The notes under the pieces: generated by a model | What the model saw: only the letters and a program-made list of their open reading frames with translations | What the model was told of the DNA's origin: nothing | Database searches by the model: none | Shown here: one piece after another, positions 5,537 through 8,570 of the stretch | Layout: every line of letters begins with the position of its first letter | Position numbering within the stretch: position 1 is the first letter of the stretch | From: Candidatus Woesearchaeota archaeon | GTDB lineage: Archaea; Nanobdellota; Nanobdellia; Woesearchaeales; WALR01 | Length of the DNA: 8,570 nt | NCBI GenBank assembly: GCA_015522765.1 | Contig: WALR01000015.1 | Span: 1 to 8,570 of the forward strand | Direction of reading: 5' to 3' | Translations under genes and position numbers: made by a program

Positions 5537-6805
5537 ATGATAAAAGTACCTTATGAGGAGCTTGTTCTCAAGATAAGCGAGAAGTCCGGGCTCAGCAGGG
5601 AGCAGGTGGAGGCAAAGATAAAGGAAAAGATGAGCCAGCTCTCAAACCTGATAAGCAGGGAGGGAGCAGCCCACATAGTTGCGAACGAGTTTAATGTGAA
5701 GATATTCTCGCCCGAGGGTCCAAAGAAGATAAGCGAGATATATGACGGGATGAGAAATATAAACATCAATGTGAAGGTTCTCAGGATTTACGGCGTCAGG
5801 GAGTTTACAGTAAGCGCCAGAAGCGGGAAGGTCGCTAATCTTCTCGTTGGGGACGAGACAGGGGTTGTGCGGCTTGTTCTCTGGAATGAACACGCTAATC
5901 TTGCATCAACGCTTAAAGAGGGCGATATACTCTCGCTGACAAACATCATGGTCAAGGAGAATCAGGGAAGAAAGGAGATTCATGCAAATGCTAATGCAAA
6001 TATAAAGGTCAATCCCCTGGGTGTCGCTATAGAGGTGAGCAATGAATACAAGAGCCAGGGTGGCACCGTCAGGAAAAGAATAAGCGAGATAAGCAAGGAT
6101 GACAGCTTCGTTGATGTCGTTGCCACGGTAGTGCAGGTGTTTGAGCCGAGGTTCTTTGAGGTGTGCCCTGAGTGCGGCAAGAGGATAAAAGAGGAGAACG
6201 GGGAGTTTAAGTGCCCTGTTCATGGCAAGGTTGCACCTGATTACTCGTATGTGATGAACATCTTTCTCGATGACGGCTCAGACACTATACGATGCGTCCT
6301 GTTCAGGGATGCGGCAAACCAGTTCCTGAACATGAAGGAGGACGAGATTAAAAAGTACAGGACAGAGCCGGCATTGTTCGAGGAGGTTAAGCGCTCCCTT
6401 CTGGGAGAGGTATTTATGTTTCACGGCAGGGTGTCGTACAATGAGGTATTTGACAGGGTCGAACTCATTGCAAACAGGGTTGTGAAGGCGGATCCCAAGA
6501 AAGAGCTTGAGCGTCTTGAGGCAGAAGGCAGGGAGAAGACGAAGGGTGAAGAAGGTGTTATAATCGCAGAGGGAGAAGCAGGGACAGCCAGAAGTGGAGG
6601 GGAAGAGGAGAAGGCGGCTGTGAAAGAGCCGGCTCCTGAAGAGCCCTCAATCCAGGAGAGTGCTCCTCCTGCTGATTCATACGAGGCAGAAAAGACAGCT
6701 GAGGCCGATGCAGAAGCAGAGGCAGAAGGCGGTAAATCAGATGCTTCAGAGGATGTTCAGGAAGAAGAGATTGTGAGGGACGATTCTAATCTGCCGCCTG
6801 ACTAG
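5537..6805 (+). CDS. rpa: Replication protein A, archaeal single-stranded DNA-binding protein
   Basis: Binds and protects single-stranded DNA during replication, repair and recombination. The 422-residue protein begins with a helical region (1-60) typical of archaeal RPA, then an OB fold (about 75-158; ISEIYDGMRNININVKVL, then GDETGVVRLVLW at 105-116). A second OB fold (about 183-315) contains a zinc finger with ligands C210, C213, C226 and H229 (CPEC...CPVH). It ends with NEVFDRVELIANRV. From about 320 the tail is Glu/Ala-rich and probably disordered, reminiscent of the acidic tails through which bacterial SSB recruits partners; whether it does so here is unknown. The gene has its own TATA box and lies between the reductase operon and radA, in a DNA-metabolism cluster. 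The start is supported by a purine-rich Shine-Dalgarno; nothing indicates truncation. Confidence 0.92.
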   Translation: MIKVPYEELVLKISEKSGLSREQVEAKIKEKMSQLSNLISREGAAHIVANEFNVKIFSPEGPKKISEIYDGMRNININVKVLRIYGVREFTVSARSGKVANLLVGDETGVVRLVLWNEHANLASTLKEGDILSLTNIMVKENQGRKEIHANANANIKVNPLGVAIEVSNEYKSQGGTVRKRISEISKDDSFVDVVATVVQVFEPRFFEVCPECGKRIKEENGEFKCPVHGKVAPDYSYVMNIFLDDGSDTIRCVLFRDAANQFLNMKEDEIKKYRTEPALFEEVKRSLLGEVFMFHGRVSYNEVFDRVELIANRVVKADPKKELERLEAEGREKTKGEEGVIIAEGEAGTARSGGEEEKAAVKEPAPEEPSIQESAPPADSYEAEKTAEADAEAEAEGGKSDASEDVQEEEIVRDDSNLPPD

Positions 6806-6840
6806 GAGGCACTGGCCACTGGACAGGGAGAGGGATAGAC

Positions 6841-6849
6841 TATTTAAAT
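6841..6849 (+). promoter_or_regulatory. TATA box of radA
   Basis: TATTTAAAT at 6841-6849 fits an archaeal TATA element and would start transcription near 6872, leaving a leader of about 75 nt. A second candidate, CATATAAAA at 6907-6915, is nearer the gene and would give a leader of only a few bases around the Shine-Dalgarno. Which one is used cannot be told from the sequence. Confidence 0.5.
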
Positions 6850-6934
6850 GGTTTTGACAATATTTTCATTACAGCTGAAAAATATGCATGATTAGCAGGA
6901 CAAGACATATAAAACAATAATCAGATTAGAGGAC

Positions 6935-6940
6935 AGGTGA
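6935..6940 (+). promoter_or_regulatory. Ribosome binding site that decides the radA start
   Basis: AGGTGA lies 5 nt before the ATG at 6946, the same arrangement as for nrdJb. An in-frame GTG at 6937 falls inside this Shine-Dalgarno and is therefore unlikely to be the start. Confidence 0.7.
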
Positions 6941-6945
6941 TTTTA

Positions 6946-7950
6946 ATGGAGAAGGCAAGCGAAGAGAAAAGCCCCGAGGAGGGCAAAGAGGATGTTATCT
7001 CAGAGTCAGGTTCATCTGGACTGCCCCAAGACCTCACCAACCTTCCCGGCGTGGGGCCTGCAACAGCCGAGAAGCTGACTCAAGCGGGATTCTCCTCATT
7101 GATGTCAATAGCCGTCGCCTCTGCAGGGGAGATAGTTGAAGCGACAGGAATGACAGAGTCCGGCGCTAAGAAGGTGATAAACACCGCCAGGCAGAGTCTT
7201 CACATGGGCTTTGAGACAGGAGAAGACGCCCTTAAAAAAAGGGAGAGGGTGCTTAAAATCCCCTCTGGCAGCAGTGCTGTTGACAAGCTTTTAGGAGGGG
7301 GGTTCGAGACAGGGGGGATAACAGAAACTTACGGCCCTTATGGAGCAGGGAAAAGCCAGATGGCCCACACCCTTGCGGTAATGGCTCAGGCGCACATAAA
7401 GGATTCCACAGTGGTGTTCATCGACACAGAGAGCACATTCAGACCCGAGAGGATAATAGAGATTGCAAAGGCGCATGGATTCGACTCCAAAAAGGCATTG
7501 AAGAACCTTCAGGTGGCGAGGGCCTACAACTCCGACCATCAGATGCTTCTGGCAGAGAAGATTGAGGAGCTTATAAAGAACGGCCTCAATGTGAAGCTTG
7601 TGATTGTGGACTCCCTCACCGCCCATTTCAGGGCAGAGTTCATAGGGAGGGGCACACTCGCAGAGAGGCAACAGAAGCTGAACAGGCACATGCACACCCT
7701 TGCAAAACTGGCGGATGTCTACAACCTCTGCGTCTATGTCACCAATCAGGTTATGGCAAAGCCAGATGTCTTTTTTGGCGACCCCACAGAGGCCATAGGC
7801 GGGAACATAGTCGCCCATAACAGCCAGACAAGGATATACCTCAGGAAGGGAAGAAAAGGGACAAGGGTTGCCAAGCTCGTGGACAGCCCCTACCTTGAGG
7901 ATGGAGAGGCATCATTTATTCTCAGCAACCAGGGAATAAGCGATATTTAA
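6946..7950 (+). CDS. radA: DNA repair and recombination protein RadA
   Basis: Archaeal RecA/Rad51-family ATPase that forms filaments on single-stranded DNA and catalyses homologous pairing and strand exchange. From the ATG at 6946 it is 334 residues, close to the usual RadA length. Order of parts: an acidic N-terminus (1-25), a helix-hairpin-helix DNA-binding domain (about 28-82, NLPGVGPATAEKL), the linker with polymerisation motif (LHMGFETGED), then the ATPase core. Walker A is GPYGAGKS (130-137), where GEFGSGKT is more usual, and Walker B is LVIVD (218-222). The L2 region NQVMAKPDVFFGDP and the ATP-cap region DSPYLEDGEA are intact. The polymerisation motif reads F89-E-T-G92 where FxxA is typical. 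The gene follows rpa on the same strand with its own probable promoter. It is RadA rather than the shorter paralogue RadB because it has the helix-hairpin-helix domain and full length. Confidence 0.95.
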   Translation: MEKASEEKSPEEGKEDVISESGSSGLPQDLTNLPGVGPATAEKLTQAGFSSLMSIAVASAGEIVEATGMTESGAKKVINTARQSLHMGFETGEDALKKRERVLKIPSGSSAVDKLLGGGFETGGITETYGPYGAGKSQMAHTLAVMAQAHIKDSTVVFIDTESTFRPERIIEIAKAHGFDSKKALKNLQVARAYNSDHQMLLAEKIEELIKNGLNVKLVIVDSLTAHFRAEFIGRGTLAERQQKLNRHMHTLAKLADVYNLCVYVTNQVMAKPDVFFGDPTEAIGGNIVAHNSQTRIYLRKGRKGTRVAKLVDSPYLEDGEASFILSNQGISDI

Positions 7951-7953
7951 GGG

Positions 7954-7974
7954 CTTTCCTTTATTCTTTTTATT
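7954..7974 (+). terminator. T-rich terminator after radA
   Basis: CTTTCCTTTATTCTTTTTATT begins a few bases after the radA stop codon. It has no hairpin and matches the oligo-T type of archaeal terminator. Confidence 0.5.
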
Positions 7975-7977
7975 GTG

Positions 7978-8000
7978 CCTTTTAGACAGGAGCTAAAAGG
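7978..8000. repeat. 8-bp perfect inverted repeat between radA and the TRAM gene
   Basis: CCTTTTAG (7978-7985) and CTAAAAGG (7993-8000) are exact reverse complements with a 7-base spacer. The repeat ends 5 bp before the TATA box of the TRAM gene. It could be a repressor or activator site beside the BRE, or a hairpin at the end of the radA transcript; its promoter-proximal position favours the former. Confidence 0.55.
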
Positions 8001-8005
8001 ATAGC

Positions 8006-8013
8006 TTTAAATA
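8006..8013 (+). promoter_or_regulatory. TATA box of the TRAM-domain gene
   Basis: TTTAAATA within CTTTAAATATAAATT is a strong archaeal TATA element. Transcription should begin near 8037, giving a leader of about 55 nt. Confidence 0.6.
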
Positions 8014-8040
8014 TAAATTAGTGTTCTTATAAGTGGCTGA

Positions 8041-8054
8041 GGGTGATTACACCC
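8041..8054 (+). promoter_or_regulatory. Predicted 5'-leader hairpin of the TRAM gene
   Basis: GGGTG (8041-8045) and CACCC (8050-8054) pair around a four-base loop ATTA. The hairpin would lie at the very 5' end of the mRNA, about 40 nt ahead of the ATG. It could protect the transcript or be a site of regulation; the sequence shows only the structure. Confidence 0.35.
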
Positions 8055-8092
8055 CTGCAAATATGTAAAATAAAGTGAGGAGTGAATTAGAA

Positions 8093-8488
8093 ATGGATGA
8101 AAGAAGAGGATTTGGTTTCAGGAGGAATCCTCCTGTAAGAGAAGGAGAAGAATTGGATGTGAAGATAGAGGCTGTAGGAAGCAAGGGAGACGGTATTGCC
8201 AAGAAGGATGGGTTCGTCCTTTTTGTACCCGGCGTCAACGAGGGCGACGAGGTAAGGATCAGGGTTAATCGGGTCCTTAATAAGGTCGGCTTCGCAGAGG
8301 TTGTGGGTCAGGCAGAAAGCACCCCCGAAGAGTCATCCCAGGAGGAGCCAGCAGAAGAAGAGCAAGCTGAGGAGAACACAGAGGAAAACCAAGAGGAAGA
8401 GGCTCAGGATGAAAAGAAGGGAGTGAGCGAGGAAGAGGAACCCGCAGCAGAAGAGGAGCCAAAGGACACAGAGAACTTCGGGGAGTAA
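8093..8488 (+). CDS. Small TRAM-domain RNA-binding protein with acidic tail
   Basis: Single-TRAM-domain protein, a class found widely in archaea and reported to act as an RNA chaperone resembling bacterial cold-shock proteins. From the ATG at 8093 it has 131 residues. Residues 14-72 form the TRAM beta-barrel, with the signature VKIEAVGSKGDGIAKKDG followed by FVPGV, GDEV and the closing VGFAEVV. A basic N-terminus (DERRGFGFRRNPP) precedes it. The rest (75-131) is a low-complexity tail in which 25 of 57 residues are Glu; many family members end soon after the barrel. The start is set by GAGGAGTGA at 8077-8085; an in-frame GTG at 8075 lies beside this Shine-Dalgarno and is unlikely. It has its own TATA box and terminator, so it appears to be transcribed alone. 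Its RNA targets cannot be inferred. Confidence 0.88.
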   Translation: MDERRGFGFRRNPPVREGEELDVKIEAVGSKGDGIAKKDGFVLFVPGVNEGDEVRIRVNRVLNKVGFAEVVGQAESTPEESSQEEPAEEEQAEENTEENQEEEAQDEKKGVSEEEEPAAEEEPKDTENFGE

Positions 8489-8515
8489 ATCCCCTCTTAC
8501 TTTCTTTTTTATTTT
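8480..8515 (+). terminator. Hairpin plus T-tract terminator of the TRAM gene
   Basis: GGGGA (8480-8484) and TCCCC (8490-8494) pair around a five-base loop that includes the stop codon. TTTCTTTTTTATTTT follows at 8501-8515. The T-tract alone would suffice in an archaeon. Confidence 0.55.
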
Positions 8516-8562
8516 ATCCCATCTCAACCAACAGTTACATTTATAATATTATATGCCTACCC

Positions 8563-8570
8563 CTTAAATA
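8563..8570 (+). promoter_or_regulatory. Possible TATA box of the next gene, at the window edge
   Basis: CTTAAATA closes the window and resembles the TATA boxes of the other genes. An alternative AT-rich element, TTTATAATATTATAT, lies at 8540-8554. The gene they would serve is outside the window. Confidence 0.3.

Noticed and set aside
6937..6945. GTG start giving RadA three extra residues
   Set aside because: The GTG is part of the AGGTGA Shine-Dalgarno that serves the ATG at 6946.
7291..7818. 175-codon open frame on the minus strand within radA
   Set aside because: It lies wholly inside a clearly homologous radA gene, is rich in Cys, His and Leu as antisense frames tend to be, and has no recognisable domain.
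8075..8092. GTG start giving the TRAM protein six extra residues
   Set aside because: The GTG adjoins and overlaps the GAGGAGTGA Shine-Dalgarno; the ATG at 8093 is correctly spaced from it.

Overview
The window reads as a piece of archaeal chromosome. It carries a RadA recombinase, an archaeal RPA-type single-stranded DNA-binding protein and a small single-domain TRAM protein. Promoter-like TTTAAATA / TTATAAAT boxes precede most transcription units, and AGGTGA Shine-Dalgarno sequences sit 5 nt before two of the starts. Arg is mostly AGG/AGA and Ile often ATA. Short intergenic gaps and the gene mix would fit a small-genome (DPANN-like) lineage, but that placement is a guess. All convincing genes are on the + strand. 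I see no tRNA, rRNA, CRISPR array, insertion sequence or prophage gene.

Layout. (1) 6-1010: a short M29-like metallopeptidase (aminopeptidase family) with all expected metal ligands. (2) 1097-1729: an unrecognised protein whose C-terminal domain carries a zinc-protease-like HESIH motif. A transmembrane helix lies in the neighbouring reading frame and joins the HExxH frame at a run of six T, so the gene looks frameshifted as written. (3) 1730-2044: a regulatory region with a TATA box, two copies of a 16-bp palindrome-like site 31 bp apart that match the NrdR box, and a G-poor leader. (4) 2045-5412: a two-gene operon for a split class II (B12-dependent) ribonucleotide reductase, a catalytic subunit and a separate NrdJb-like subunit carrying the C-terminal redox cysteines. 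(5) 5537-6805: RPA with OB folds, a zinc finger and a long acidic tail. (6) 6946-7950: RadA. (7) 8093-8488: a TRAM-domain protein with a very Glu-rich tail. The window ends in what looks like the promoter of the next gene.

The middle of the window is a DNA precursor, replication and repair neighbourhood: the reductase makes deoxynucleotides, RPA coats single strands and RadA performs strand exchange. Each appears to have its own promoter, apart from the reductase pair. The main points of interest are the predicted NrdR operators in an archaeal setting, the frameshifted HExxH gene, the split reductase, and near-perfect short tandem duplications in several intergenic gaps.
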